Of a stretch of DNA of 64,000 bases, positions 27,374 through 37,048 are shown in pieces (position 1 is the first letter of the stretch; each line of letters begins with the position of its first letter). Position numbers and translations under genes: made by a program. Location of the stretch: contig NZ_JADFUA010000001.1 of NCBI RefSeq assembly GCF_015223195.1, positions 372,001-436,000 of the forward strand, given 5' to 3'. This stretch comes from Chitinilyticum piscinae. GTDB taxonomy: Bacteria; Pseudomonadota; Gammaproteobacteria; Burkholderiales; Chitinibacteraceae. The notes under the pieces were generated by a model, which saw only the letters and a program-made list of their open reading frames with translations, was not told where the DNA came from and ran no database searches.

Positions 27374-28378
27374 ATGAACATTCTGGTGACCGGCAGCGCC
27401 GGCTTTATTGGCATGCACCTGTGCGAGCGGCTGCTGGCGCTGGGTTACACCGTCACGGGCATCGACAACTGCAACGATTACTACGACCTGGCATTGAAAG
27501 CCGCGCGGCTGGCGCGCCTCGAGGGTCAGGCCAACTACCGTTTCATCCGGCAGGACGTGGCCGACGATGCCACCCGGATGCTGATCCGCGAGGGAGGATT
27601 TGATGCGGTCGTGCATCTGGCCGCACAGGCTGGGGTACGCTATTCGCTGCAGCAGCCGCTGGCCTACAGCGCGTCGAACCTCACCGGCTTTACGCAAATT
27701 CTGGAAGGCTGCCGCCACGGCAAAGTCGGCCACCTGATCTTCGCGAGCTCGTCGAGCGTGTATGGCGGCAACCGCAAGCTGCCCTTCTGCGAAACCGATC
27801 CTACCGACCATCCGGTAAGCTTTTACGCCGCGACCAAGAAGGCCAATGAAGGCATGGCGCACTCCTACGCGCACCTCTACGGCCTGCCGGTGACCGGCTT
27901 GCGCTTCTTTACCGTCTACGGCCCCTGGGGCCGACCGGACATGGCCTATTTCAGCTTCGCGCAGAAAATCATGAGCGGCGAGACCATCGACGTGTTCAAC
28001 CACGGCCAGATGCGCCGTGACTTCACCTACATCGACGACATCGTCGAAGGCATCGTGCGCTTGCTGCCCCTGCCGCCGCAGGCCGACCCGGCCTTCGATG
28101 TGCTCAAGCCGGTGAACGGCAGCAGTTGGGCGCCGTATCGCATCCTGAATATCGGCGGCAGCAATCCGGTGAACCTGATGGATTTCATTGGTACGCTCGA
28201 GAAGCATCTTGGACGCGAGGCCAGCAAGCGCTTTCTGCCGATGCAGGATGGCGACGTACTGGAAACCGCCGCCGACACCACGGCGCTGACCCGCGTGATC
28301 GGTGAAGTGAATCCGGTGAATATCGACGAGGGCTTGCGCCGCTTTGTCGTCTGGTTCAAGGATTTCTACGGTGTCTGA
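27374..28378 (+). CDS. NAD-dependent nucleotide-sugar epimerase (UDP-glucuronate 4-epimerase-like)
   Basis: Extended short-chain dehydrogenase of 334 residues that probably supplies an activated sugar for LPS. It has the NAD-binding TGSAGFIGMHL at residues 6-16. FASSSSVYGGN carries the catalytic Ser, and the YAATKKANE motif carries the Tyr and Lys. The spacing and the RFFTVYGPWGRPDMAYF motif resemble bacterial UDP-glucuronate 4-epimerases. The substrate is inferred only from this pattern. It heads an operon of seven overlapping or closely spaced LPS genes. Confidence 0.85.
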   Translation: MNILVTGSAGFIGMHLCERLLALGYTVTGIDNCNDYYDLALKAARLARLEGQANYRFIRQDVADDATRMLIREGGFDAVVHLAAQAGVRYSLQQPLAYSASNLTGFTQILEGCRHGKVGHLIFASSSSVYGGNRKLPFCETDPTDHPVSFYAATKKANEGMAHSYAHLYGLPVTGLRFFTVYGPWGRPDMAYFSFAQKIMSGETIDVFNHGQMRRDFTYIDDIVEGIVRLLPLPPQADPAFDVLKPVNGSSWAPYRILNIGGSNPVNLMDFIGTLEKHLGREASKRFLPMQDGDVLETAADTTALTRVIGEVNPVNIDEGLRRFVVWFKDFYGV

Positions 28379-29483
28379 ACGCCTCATCGTCGCCAGCCCG
28401 CTGCCGCGCCCGCAGGTGAAGCGCGCGCTGGTGATCAAGCTGCGCCACCATGGTGACGTATTGCTCGCCAGCCCAGTCATTGCGGAGCTTGCCGAGCAAT
28501 ACCCAAATGCCGAGATCGACGCGCTGGTGTACCACGACACACGCGAGATGCTCAGTTTGCATCCGGGCCTCGCACAACTGCACACCATCGGCCGGGACTG
28601 GCGCACGCTGAACCCGCTGGCGCAGCTCAAGCGCTGGTGGCCGCTGTTTCAGACACTGAAGGCACGCCGCTACGACCTGATCGTGAATCTCACCGATCAC
28701 TGGCATGGCGCGCGGCTGGCCCGCTGGCTGAAGCCGGCGCTGTCGGTCGCCCCGAAAGCGCAGCGCGACAGCAAGTGGGCTGACCGCGCGTGGAAGAAAT
28801 CCTTTACCCACCTGTTCCCGATTCCACGCGGCAATACGCGCCACACGGTGGAAATGCACCTCGACGCGCTGCGCCGCATCGGCATTCAGCCGGTCAAAAA
28901 GGAGCTGGGCTTTGTCGCTGGCGAGGCCGCAGACGCGAGCGTGGCACAGAAGCTGGCGGCCGCCGGCGTCGAAGCCAACCGCTTTATCCTGATTCACCCG
29001 ACCTCGCGCTGGCTGTTCAAGACCTGGCCAGTGGCGCACATGGCGGCGCTGATTGATGCGCTCACCGCGCGCGGCGAGCAGGTGGTGCTGTCGGCAGCGC
29101 CAGCCAAGGCGGAAATGGACTGGGTGGCACAACTGAACGCCGCGCTCACCCGCCCGGTGGCGCTGGATCTGTCCGGTCAACTCAACCTGAAAGAACTTGG
29201 CGCGCTGATCGCCTCAGCACGCGCCTTTGTCGGCGTCGATTCGGTGCCCATGCATCTAGCCGCTGCCCAGCAAACCCCGACGGTGGCGCTGTTCGGCCCG
29301 TCCGGCAATATCGAATGGGGGCCGTGGCAGGTGCCGCATCGCCTGCTCACCGCCGATTTCCCCTGCCGTCCCTGCGGCCAGGACGGTTGCGGCGGCGGCA
29401 AGGTCAGCGATTGCTTGGCCGCCATCGCGCCCACTAGCGTGCTTGCAGCACTCGATGAGTTACTTGCAGAGGTGCCACGATGA
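28371..29483 (+). CDS. Family 9 glycosyltransferase, putative heptosyltransferase (WaaQ-like)
   Basis: ADP-heptose:LPS heptosyltransferase fold with two Rossmann domains. Signatures are KRALVIKLRHHGDVLLASPV at the N-terminus, ILIHPTSRWLFKTWP for the donor domain, and VGVDSVPMHLAAAQQTPTVALFGPS near the C-terminus. These resemble heptosyltransferase III. GTG at 28371, seven bases after AAGGA, is preferred over an upstream in-frame start that lies deeper inside the epimerase. It overlaps that gene by eight bases, has 370 residues, and overlaps the next gene by ATGA. Confidence 0.85.
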   Translation: MSERLIVASPLPRPQVKRALVIKLRHHGDVLLASPVIAELAEQYPNAEIDALVYHDTREMLSLHPGLAQLHTIGRDWRTLNPLAQLKRWWPLFQTLKARRYDLIVNLTDHWHGARLARWLKPALSVAPKAQRDSKWADRAWKKSFTHLFPIPRGNTRHTVEMHLDALRRIGIQPVKKELGFVAGEAADASVAQKLAAAGVEANRFILIHPTSRWLFKTWPVAHMAALIDALTARGEQVVLSAAPAKAEMDWVAQLNAALTRPVALDLSGQLNLKELGALIASARAFVGVDSVPMHLAAAQQTPTVALFGPSGNIEWGPWQVPHRLLTADFPCRPCGQDGCGGGKVSDCLAAIAPTSVLAALDELLAEVPR

Positions 29484-30616
29484 TCCGACTGGCCATTGTC
29501 CGACAGAAATACAACCCACACGGCGGCGCGGAACGCTTTGTCTCTCGCGCACTGAAAACCCTGTGTCAGCGTCAGGCGCTCGATGTCACTTTGCTGACCC
29601 GTGACTGGCAGGATAGCGGTGGCTGGCACTGCGAAAAGCTGCGCCCCTTCCATCTGGGCCGCGCCTGGCGCGAGAAGGCTTTTGCCCACGCGGCGCAGAA
29701 ACAATTCCACCGTTTCGATCTAGTGCAAAGCCACGAGCGCATTCCTGGCTGCGACATCTTTCGCGCTGGTGACGGCGTGCACGCGGTATGGCTGGAGCAG
29801 TATTCCCGAACCCAGTCAGCGCTGTCCAATGCACTGCGGCGCTACAGCCCCTTTCATCGCCATATTCTGGCGGCGGAAGCAGCGATGTTTGCCGACCCGA
29901 AACTGAAAATGGTGATCTGCATCTCGGAGCAAGGCAAACAGCAGATCTGCGAACGTTTCCATGTTCCGGATGATAAGCTTTGCGTGATCTACAACGGCGT
30001 CGATACCGACTCGTTTCATCCCAAACTGGCCGAAAAATACCGCTATATCCAGCGGCAAGCATGGCAAATTCCACAGGATGCGCCACTACTCGCGTTTGTC
30101 GGCTCGGGTTTCGAGCGCAAAGGAGCCGCCCGGGCGCTGCAAGCAATTGCCGCTCACCCCAACGTCTATCTTGTCATTGCCGGTCGCGACAAATCAATTA
30201 AGCGCTACCAGAAATTGGCCGTGCAGCATGGCGTTGCCGAACGGGTACGTTTTCTGGGCGGCGTCAACGATATCAAGCCAGTGTACGGCGCAGCCGATGC
30301 GCTGATCCTGCCCACCCTGTACGAACCCTTCGGTAACGTCTGCCTTGAGGGGCTCGCCTGCGGATTGCCGCTATTTACCAGTACGATGTGTGGCGCGGCG
30401 GAGTGGATTCGTGAGGGCGAAAACGGCTGGGTACGCGATGCACTGGACATTGACGGTTTTGCCTCAGCCATTGCTGACTGGCTGAACAAACGCAACGAAT
30501 GGCCAAGCTTGCGCGCCAACGCGCGTGCGACCGCCAAACCTTTTACCCTGGAGCGCATGGGACAGGAGCTGGAAGCCCTGTACGCGCGCCTGCTGACTAC
30601 GGAATCCGAAGCATGA
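29480..30616 (+). CDS. Family 4 glycosyltransferase (WaaG-like)
   Basis: GT-B enzyme of 378 residues. The N-terminal RQKYNPHGGAERFVSRAL, the HERIPGCDIFRAGDGVH motif and the C-terminal retaining-transferase motif PTLYEPFGNVCLEGLACGLP match the WaaG group. That group adds the first outer-core glucose from UDP-glucose onto heptose II. It starts in an ATGA overlap. Its role here rests on family and operon context. Confidence 0.82.
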   Translation: MIRLAIVRQKYNPHGGAERFVSRALKTLCQRQALDVTLLTRDWQDSGGWHCEKLRPFHLGRAWREKAFAHAAQKQFHRFDLVQSHERIPGCDIFRAGDGVHAVWLEQYSRTQSALSNALRRYSPFHRHILAAEAAMFADPKLKMVICISEQGKQQICERFHVPDDKLCVIYNGVDTDSFHPKLAEKYRYIQRQAWQIPQDAPLLAFVGSGFERKGAARALQAIAAHPNVYLVIAGRDKSIKRYQKLAVQHGVAERVRFLGGVNDIKPVYGAADALILPTLYEPFGNVCLEGLACGLPLFTSTMCGAAEWIREGENGWVRDALDIDGFASAIADWLNKRNEWPSLRANARATAKPFTLERMGQELEALYARLLTTESEA

Positions 30617-31746
30617 GCCACACCCCGGCGAAACCACGCACGCTGCGCATCCTGCATACCGAATCCTCCTGCGGCTGGGGCGGCCAGGAAATCCGCATCC
30701 TGACGGAAGCAGCCGGCATGATCGCGCGCGGCCACGCCGCCACCATTCTCGCCTGCCCGGATTCGAACATCGCTAGGGCGGCCAAGAATCACGGCATTCC
30801 GGTGGTCGAGCTGCCGATTTTCAAGAAGCGCCCATGGAGCCTGTGGGCCATGCGCTGTTATCTTGCCAAGCATGCACAGGATTTCGACGTCATCAATACG
30901 CACAGCTCGACCGACGCCTGGCTGATCGCGCTGGCCGGCTTGTCGGTGTACGGCATGCCGCCGGTGGTGCGCACACGGCATGTGTCGACCGCGATCAACA
31001 ATCTGCCGTTCACCCGCTGGCTGTACCTGCAGGCCACCCGCCATATCGTCACCACCGGCGAAAAACTGCGCCAGACGCTGCATGCGGACAACCGCTATCC
31101 GCTGGAACACATGGTGTCGATCCCGACCGGCATCGACCTCAACCGTTACTGCCCCGGCGACCGTATCGTGCAGCGCGCGAAGCTGGGCCTGGCCGAGCGT
31201 CCGACGCTGGGGATTGTTGCCACGCTGCGCAGCTGGAAAGGCCACTGCGACCTGCTGCCGGTGTGGGCAAAGCTGCAGACGCGCTTTCCCAACTGGCAGC
31301 TGGTAGTCTGCGGCGATGGCCCCCGCCGCGAAGCGCTTGAAGCCCAGACGGATGAACTGGGCCTGCGAAACTCGGTGCACTTCGTTGGCAATCGCGAAGA
31401 TGTCGAGGAATGGCTGCAGGCCTTTGACCTGTTTACCCTGCCGTCCTACGGTAACGAAGGCGTACCGCAAGGTCTGATGCAGGCAATGGCCAGCCGATTG
31501 CCAGTGGTTTCAACCACAGTGGGAGCGATTGCCGAGGCGGTCGTCGACTGTGAAACAGGCTTTCTGGTTGATCCACGCCAACTCGACCAGCTGGAAGCTG
31601 CATTGGCAAAACTGATGGGTGACACGGCATTGCGCGAGCAGATGGCCGACGCGGCGCTAGCGCATGCCCGGGCACGTTTTGGCAGCGAGCACATGCTCGA
31701 CGCCATGAGTATCGTCTTCGATAATGCCATCAAGGCGGGCGCATGA
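30613..31746 (+). CDS. Family 4 glycosyltransferase
   Basis: GT-B enzyme of 377 residues, with LRILHTESSCGWGGQEIRIL at the N-terminus. GLAERPTLGIVATLRSWKG opens the donor domain, and LPSYGNEGVPQGLMQAMASR is the E-X7-E type region. The open frame extends into the previous gene, but the ATGA overlap at 30613 marks the start. It probably extends the LPS core. The linkage is unknown. Confidence 0.82.
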   Translation: MSHTPAKPRTLRILHTESSCGWGGQEIRILTEAAGMIARGHAATILACPDSNIARAAKNHGIPVVELPIFKKRPWSLWAMRCYLAKHAQDFDVINTHSSTDAWLIALAGLSVYGMPPVVRTRHVSTAINNLPFTRWLYLQATRHIVTTGEKLRQTLHADNRYPLEHMVSIPTGIDLNRYCPGDRIVQRAKLGLAERPTLGIVATLRSWKGHCDLLPVWAKLQTRFPNWQLVVCGDGPRREALEAQTDELGLRNSVHFVGNREDVEEWLQAFDLFTLPSYGNEGVPQGLMQAMASRLPVVSTTVGAIAEAVVDCETGFLVDPRQLDQLEAALAKLMGDTALREQMADAALAHARARFGSEHMLDAMSIVFDNAIKAGA

Positions 31747-32876
31747 GCCGCGCAGCGGGTCGTCTGCAGCTGTTTGCACGGGCCTTGCCACGTTTTTGCT
31801 GGCAAGGGCTTGCGCGGCTGGCCGGTGTGCGTCGTCGCCCGGCACAAATCCACCGCATTCTGATTGCGCATCACCTGCTACTGGGCGATACACTGATGCT
31901 GACAGCACTGCTGGCCGCACTGCGCCAAAGATATCCGTCTGCACGATTGGTAATGACTTGCCCTCAAGCCATTACCCCCCTTTACTCCACACACCCCTAC
32001 GGCGTGGAAGTCATCGGCTTCAACCCGCGCCAGGCCGATACCGTGCAAGCGGTGCTACGCAGCGGCCCGTACGATCTGGGTATCGTTCCAGGTGATAACC
32101 GCCATGCTTGGTTGGCGCTCGCCGCCGGCTGCCGCTGGATCGTCGCACACGCCGATGACACTCCGGCCTGGAAAAATTGGCCAGTCGACGAAGCCATTCC
32201 CTTCCCCGATACACCGACTGCCTGGGGCGACATGGCCGCGCAACTGGGCGGGGGTGACGGCAGCCTGCGCTACCGGCCCAGCGACTGGCCCGCCCCGGCC
32301 GCCAAACCGTTCGCGCAGCCCCGCCAGCCCTATGTGGTGCTGCACCCCGGCGCGTCGACACCGCTGAAATACTGGCCTTCTGATCGGTGGATCCAACTCG
32401 CTGCCTGGCTGGTGGAGCAGGGTTATCAGCCGGTCTGGAGCGCAGGCGCGAAGGAGACCGCGCTGATCGACACCGTCGACCCGCAAGGGCTGTATCCGAG
32501 TTTTGCCGGCCAACTCGACTTGGCGCAACTGTGGCAATTGCTTGCCGGCGCTGCGGCACTCATCTGCCCCGATACCGGCGTCGCGCATCTGGGGCGGCTG
32601 ACCAATACGCCGACACTGGCGCTGTTCGGCCCCGGCAATGCGCTAATCAGCGGTACTGGCCAATTCTGGGCCGACAGCACCTTTGTCGCACTGACCGAAA
32701 CGGATATTTCCTGTCGCAACCAAACTGTTCTTTTCCGACGCAACAAAGACTGGATCCGCCGGTGCGGGCGTAACACCGCTCAATGCGCAAGTGTGCAGTG
32801 TATGGATAGTTTGGATCTAGTGCGAGTCAAAATTCAATTAAGCAGAATTCTGCAGATTGAGAAAAGCAATGAATGA
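31743..32876 (+). CDS. Family 9 glycosyltransferase (heptosyltransferase family)
   Basis: 377 residues. A basic, hydrophobic N-terminal stretch of about 35 residues, which may anchor it to the membrane, precedes the fold (IHRILIAHHLLLGDTLMLTA). The donor-side motifs are VVLHPGASTPLKYWPSDRW and CPDTGVAHLGRLTNTPTLALFGPG. It is coupled to the previous gene by ATGA. Near its 3' end the base composition becomes AT-richer, marking the junction with the next two genes. Confidence 0.82.
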   Translation: MSRAAGRLQLFARALPRFCWQGLARLAGVRRRPAQIHRILIAHHLLLGDTLMLTALLAALRQRYPSARLVMTCPQAITPLYSTHPYGVEVIGFNPRQADTVQAVLRSGPYDLGIVPGDNRHAWLALAAGCRWIVAHADDTPAWKNWPVDEAIPFPDTPTAWGDMAAQLGGGDGSLRYRPSDWPAPAAKPFAQPRQPYVVLHPGASTPLKYWPSDRWIQLAAWLVEQGYQPVWSAGAKETALIDTVDPQGLYPSFAGQLDLAQLWQLLAGAAALICPDTGVAHLGRLTNTPTLALFGPGNALISGTGQFWADSTFVALTETDISCRNQTVLFRRNKDWIRRCGRNTAQCASVQCMDSLDLVRVKIQLSRILQIEKSNE

Positions 32877-34086
32877 ATCATTCAAAAACACAGACAGGAA
32901 GATTTTGCTATTAGGCTGCGCAATGGCCTTCCTACTGGCTTTATTGCCGTTGTCACACACGCAAGGAATCCGATTTGGGTTACTACTCTTGGGTTTGTGC
33001 TGCATATCATGGAGACAGATGGGCTCGATGCGCTGGGCTTGGCCCTTGGTAATCTGGCTTGGGTTTGCCTGCACAACCCTCATTTGGTCAGCATCTCCAG
33101 ATCTTTCTAAACGTGCTTTATGGCTAGACGGACTTCTTCCAATCATAGCATTCGTTCTTGTATATCAAGCAAGCCAATCAAAACCAGCATGGTTGGAACT
33201 TGGCTTCATCGCGGGAATGTTATTACTTTCCGCCATTATCGTATATGGTAAAACCCGGGGGGTCCCGTTAACCGTAAACGATAAATTTGATGCTGGTCCT
33301 GGATATTGGTACCCTGGAGCTGGTACTGCAAGTACAGTATTGGTGTATCTCCTGCCACTCGGATTCTACCTATCTGATCAACCCAGAAAAAAGTCGAAAT
33401 TTATAGGCATAAGCTTCATCGCTATAGCCACAGTCGCCGCGACATTCACTGGCAACCGGTTTTTCTGGATTGCTGCTCTTGCAAGTTTATTCTGTTACAT
33501 CCTGCTGGCTAGTTCATACTCCTTTAAGCGCATGCTGTGCATTTTGCTGGTAGTCTGTGCCGTTGGCAGCATTGGAGTGAGGCTTGCCAATACACAGCGT
33601 GGCGCCGTTAATCTTGAGCGGGGTTTGAGTTATACCGCGGTTCGTGATGCACGGCCGCAAATATGGGCATTCTGGCTTGATCGAGTAAAAAACCGACCGT
33701 GGCTAGGTAAAGGGCTTGGCACCCTAACGCCTGTTACAGGCGAGATTATTACACCTGAAAATCGTCTCTTCATCAAATTGGCTCACGCTCACAACTATTG
33801 GCTAAATGTTGTTTTACAAAGCGGTTTGGCAGGCCTGATTTTAGTGATTACAGCCTATATCTCGGTGATGCGGGAATTCTTGCGTCATTTTTCGTCAGCA
33901 CGCCGAGAAGTTGCAGCCGGTCTAGCCGTATTGGTAGCGATGCTTGCAAAGAACTTCACGGATGACTTCATGCACGGAGCAACCGTTATGCTCTTCTGGT
34001 CCTGCCTGGGGTACTGGCTTGCTCAAGCAAAACACAAGTCACTTAATGATCAGCAGACACCCGTCACCCCTGCTTCAGCTCAATAA
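32869..34086 (+). CDS. waaL: O-antigen ligase / polymerase family membrane protein (WaaL-like)
   Basis: 405 residues with roughly ten to twelve transmembrane helices and a periplasmic loop of about 60 residues. The late motif KLAHAHNYWLNVVLQSGLAG carries the conserved His typical of O-antigen ligases, which join undecaprenyl-linked O-chain to lipid A-core in the periplasm. The ATG at 32869 lies inside an eight-base overlap with the previous gene. Codons are clearly AT-richer (many TTA, ATT, AAA) than in the upstream operon, consistent with exchange of this part of the locus. Distinguishing ligase from Wzy polymerase is not possible here. Confidence 0.75.
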   Translation: MNESFKNTDRKILLLGCAMAFLLALLPLSHTQGIRFGLLLLGLCCISWRQMGSMRWAWPLVIWLGFACTTLIWSASPDLSKRALWLDGLLPIIAFVLVYQASQSKPAWLELGFIAGMLLLSAIIVYGKTRGVPLTVNDKFDAGPGYWYPGAGTASTVLVYLLPLGFYLSDQPRKKSKFIGISFIAIATVAATFTGNRFFWIAALASLFCYILLASSYSFKRMLCILLVVCAVGSIGVRLANTQRGAVNLERGLSYTAVRDARPQIWAFWLDRVKNRPWLGKGLGTLTPVTGEIITPENRLFIKLAHAHNYWLNVVLQSGLAGLILVITAYISVMREFLRHFSSARREVAAGLAVLVAMLAKNFTDDFMHGATVMLFWSCLGYWLAQAKHKSLNDQQTPVTPASAQ

Positions 34087-34105
34087 ATACTAATTAGCGT
34101 AGATC

Positions 34106-35158
34106 ATGAAAATCCTACTAATTCGCCGTGACAATATTGGTGATCTGGTCTGCACAACACCCTTATTTGATGCAATCCGGCTGCATTTTCCCAATGCATA
34201 CATTGCCGTTCTAGCCAATAGCTACAATGCAGACATTCTTGCTGGAAATCCGGCCATCGACAAGGTTTTTGTATACACCAAAGCCAAACATCGCAACCTG
34301 GGTCAAAGTCGCCTAGGTGTTTACCTAGAGACGGCCAAGCTAATCCTGAGACTGCGTAGGCAAAAATTCGATTACGCAATTCCAGTTGGTGGGGGCTGGT
34401 TCAAGCAAGCCATCAAATTCGCCAGATTATCAGGTGCCAGACATATCATCAGCTTCACTCCAGAAAATGGTAGGCTCTCCGGCGTTGACATCCCTATCCC
34501 ATATAATCGCAAACAACCCCGGCACGAAGTGGAAGACATCTTTCGTCTGCTTGCGCCTCTAGGGATCGAAGGTACACCCGGATCACTAAAGGCTTTTACA
34601 GACCCGGAAACACTGACAAAAATGCAGATGCATTTCCAGCCACTGAATGGGCGGACTGTGCTGGGTGTTCATCTGAGTGCTCGCGAAGCAAATCGTCGCT
34701 GGCCTGCTGATCGTTTCATCACGGCTATCCGCAAGCTCACGGCGAGCCACCCGAACCTAGGTGTTGCCCTGCTCTGGGCCCCTGGTAGCCAATCCGACCC
34801 CAAGCATCCAGGAGATGATGAACTGGCCGCGGAAGTAGTCGCAGCTCTTGCCGGACTGCCTGTACTACCAGTTCCAACATCCAGCCTACATGAGCTCACT
34901 GCGGCCCTAAGCTGTACCGATCTTGACCTACTAAGTGACGGAGGTGCTTTGCATATTGCCGCCGCAATGCAAAAACCGATCGCTGCGATGTTCGAAAACC
35001 GGCAGGAAAAGCTGACGCGCTGGTATCCATGGCGATGTCCGCACCAGCTGATTATTGCCCCCGAGCTGGCAATACGGGACATTCCGTGCGACGCAGTGAT
35101 TTCTGCGGTTAGTTCACTACTCGACAAGCATTTTCACAACACCGAGGCGTCTGCATAA
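34106..35158 (+). CDS. Family 9 glycosyltransferase (heptosyltransferase-like)
   Basis: 350 residues with the GT9 start MKILLIRRDNIGDLVCTTPL, a middle VLGVHLSAREANRRWPADRF for the donor site, and LLSDGGALHIAAAMQKPIAAMF near the end. It shares the lower GC of waaL, from which it is separated by 19 bases with no strong ribosome site. It is the last gene of the LPS operon. No clear terminator is seen before metX. Confidence 0.8.
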   Translation: MKILLIRRDNIGDLVCTTPLFDAIRLHFPNAYIAVLANSYNADILAGNPAIDKVFVYTKAKHRNLGQSRLGVYLETAKLILRLRRQKFDYAIPVGGGWFKQAIKFARLSGARHIISFTPENGRLSGVDIPIPYNRKQPRHEVEDIFRLLAPLGIEGTPGSLKAFTDPETLTKMQMHFQPLNGRTVLGVHLSAREANRRWPADRFITAIRKLTASHPNLGVALLWAPGSQSDPKHPGDDELAAEVVAALAGLPVLPVPTSSLHELTAALSCTDLDLLSDGGALHIAAAMQKPIAAMFENRQEKLTRWYPWRCPHQLIIAPELAIRDIPCDAVISAVSSLLDKHFHNTEASA

Positions 35159-35243
35159 TCCGGATATTCCTTAACATCCCCCAATTCGGGCATGTTTTAG
35201 TAACCTTCTTTCTTCAATCCGTCTAGTTGTGGATCCAACCTCA

Positions 35244-36383
35244 ATGACCGTTGCCAACTCCGTCGGCATCGTCACCGCCCAGAAGGCGGTGTTCGATCAG
35301 CCCATTACGCTTTCCAGCGGCGCGGCCCTGCCGCGTTACGAGCTGATGTATGAAACCTACGGCACGCTGAATGCCAATGCATCGAACGCCATCCTGATCT
35401 GTCACGCGCTGTCGGGGCATCATCATGTCGCCGGCAAGTATGCGGAAACCGACAAGGCCGCCGGCTGGTGGGACAATATGGTCGGCCCCGGCAAGCCGAT
35501 CGATACTGATCGCTTCTTCGTGATCGGACTGAACAACCTCGGCGGCTGCCATGGCTCGACTGGACCGTCGTCGATCAACCCCGAGACCGGCAAGCCCTAT
35601 GGCTCGACCTTCCCGCTGGTTCTGGTACGCGACTGGGTGGAAACGCAGGCGCGGCTGGCAGACCGGCTGGGCATCAAACAATTCGCCGCCGTGATCGGCG
35701 GCAGCCTCGGCGGCATGCAGGCGATGCGCTGGGCAATCAGCCACCCCGAGCGCGTGCGGCATTGTCTGGTGATCGCCTCGGCACCCAAGCTCACCGCACA
35801 GAACATTGCCTTCAACGATGTCGCACGGCAGGCCATCCTGACCGATCCCGAGTTCCACGGCGGCGATTACTACGAGCACGGCGTGGTTCCCAAGCGTGGC
35901 CTGCGTCTGGCGCGCATGCTCGGCCACATCACCTACCTCAGCGACGACGGCATGGGCGAGAAATTCGGCCGCGAATTGAAGAGCGGGGAATACAAATACG
36001 GCTTCGATGTGGAATTCCAGATCGAATCCTACCTGCGCTATCAGGGCGACAAGTTCTCCGGCATGTTCGATGCGAACACCTACCTGCTGATGACCAAGGC
36101 ACTCGATTATTTCGACCCGGGCCGGCATTTTGGTGGTGATCTGGTGGCCGCGCTGAAAACCACGCTGGCGAAATTCCTCGTCGTGTCGTTCACCAGCGAC
36201 TGGCGCTTCTCGCCGGCGCGCTCTCGCGAAATCGTCAAGGCATTGCTTGATGCCCGCCGCCCGGTTTCCTACGCCGAGATCGAATCCGCGCACGGACACG
36301 ATGCCTTCCTGATGGATGACGAGCCGTATTTCGGCGTAATGCGCGCCTACCTGAACAACATCGCCAAGGAGATCGCAGCATGA
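35244..36383 (+). CDS. metX: Homoserine O-acyltransferase MetX
   Basis: Alpha/beta-hydrolase that acylates homoserine at the start of methionine synthesis. The nucleophile elbow is GGSLGGMQ (S154 from this start), with [17 protein letters not shown] before it and the catalytic His in [12 protein letters not shown] near the C-terminus. Proteobacterial MetX enzymes may use succinyl-CoA rather than acetyl-CoA, and I cannot tell which applies. GTG at 35229 is an alternative start; neither site has a strong ribosome site. It overlaps metW by ATGA. Confidence 0.93.
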   Translation: MTVANSVGIVTAQKAVFDQPITLSSGAALPRYELMYETYGTLNANASNAILICHALSGHHHVAGKYAETDKAAGWWDNMVGPGKPIDTDRFFVIGLNNLGGCHGSTGPSSINPETGKPYGSTFPLVLVRDWVETQARLADRLGIKQFAAVIGGSLGGMQAMRWAISHPERVRHCLVIASAPKLTAQNIAFNDVARQAILTDPEFHGGDYYEHGVVPKRGLRLARMLGHITYLSDDGMGEKFGRELKSGEYKYGFDVEFQIESYLRYQGDKFSGMFDANTYLLMTKALDYFDPGRHFGGDLVAALKTTLAKFLVVSFTSDWRFSPARSREIVKALLDARRPVSYAEIESAHGHDAFLMDDEPYFGVMRAYLNNIAKEIAA

Positions 36384-36976
36384 GCGCCGTTAATACCTTG
36401 CGCCCCGATCTGAAACTGATCGCCGGCTGGATCAAGCCGGGCAGTGCTGTGCTCGACCTGGGCTGTGGCGATGGCGAATTGCTGCATTGGCTGGCCAGTC
36501 ACAAGCAGATCCAGGGCATGGGCGTGGAAAAGGATGTCGGCCAGGTGGTCAGCTGCGTTGAAAAAGGCTTGAGCGTGATCCAGTCCGATCTGGAGTACGG
36601 GCTGGCGCAGTTCGAGGACGGCCGATTCGACGACGTAGTGTTGTCGCTGACCATCCAGGCCATGCACAACATCGAGGGCATCCTGCAGGAAATGCTGCGC
36701 GTCGGTCGTACCGGCATCGTCACCTTCCCCAACTTCGGCTTCTGGGAAAACCGCTGGCAGATTGCCACCGGACGGATGCCGGTCTCCGAAACCATCCCCT
36801 ACCAGTGGTACAACACGCCGAACATCCATTTCTGCACGGTCAACGATTTCGACCGGCTGCTGGGCAAGCTGGGCATGCGCATCGACGAGCAGATCGTGCT
36901 GCATCAGGGTGAGCCCGTCGAGTTCCTGCCCAATCTGCTGGGCAGTCTCGCGCTGGTGCGCTTCAGCAAACGCTGA
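36380..36976 (+). CDS. metW: Methionine biosynthesis protein MetW
   Basis: 198-residue class I methyltransferase-fold protein with [15 protein letters not shown] at residues about 21-35. It is regularly paired with metX in proteobacteria and thought to support homoserine acylation. The later motifs [19 protein letters not shown] and [18 protein letters not shown] are distinctive for MetW. It is coupled to metX by ATGA. Confidence 0.95.
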   Translation: MSAVNTLRPDLKLIAGWIKPGSAVLDLGCGDGELLHWLASHKQIQGMGVEKDVGQVVSCVEKGLSVIQSDLEYGLAQFEDGRFDDVVLSLTIQAMHNIEGILQEMLRVGRTGIVTFPNFGFWENRWQIATGRMPVSETIPYQWYNTPNIHFCTVNDFDRLLGKLGMRIDEQIVLHQGEPVEFLPNLLGSLALVRFSKR

Positions 36977-36986
36977 GCTACAGTTA

Positions 36987-37019
36987 AACCCGCCTGTGCC
37001 ACACCGGTACCGGCGGGTT
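36987..37019 (+). terminator. Hairpin after metW (weak terminator)
   Basis: AACCCGCC (36987-36994) and GGCGGGTT (37012-37019) form a perfect 8-bp stem with a 17-base loop, 10 bases after the metW stop. No immediate T-run follows. Confidence 0.5.
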
Positions 37020-37048
37020 ACGCTGCCGTTTTTGCTGGGGGATAGGCC

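Noticed and set aside
34360-34420. Composition change in the LPS operon as an insertion-sequence scar
   Set aside because: No terminal inverted repeats, target duplications or transposase remnants are visible; ordinary recombination explains it better.
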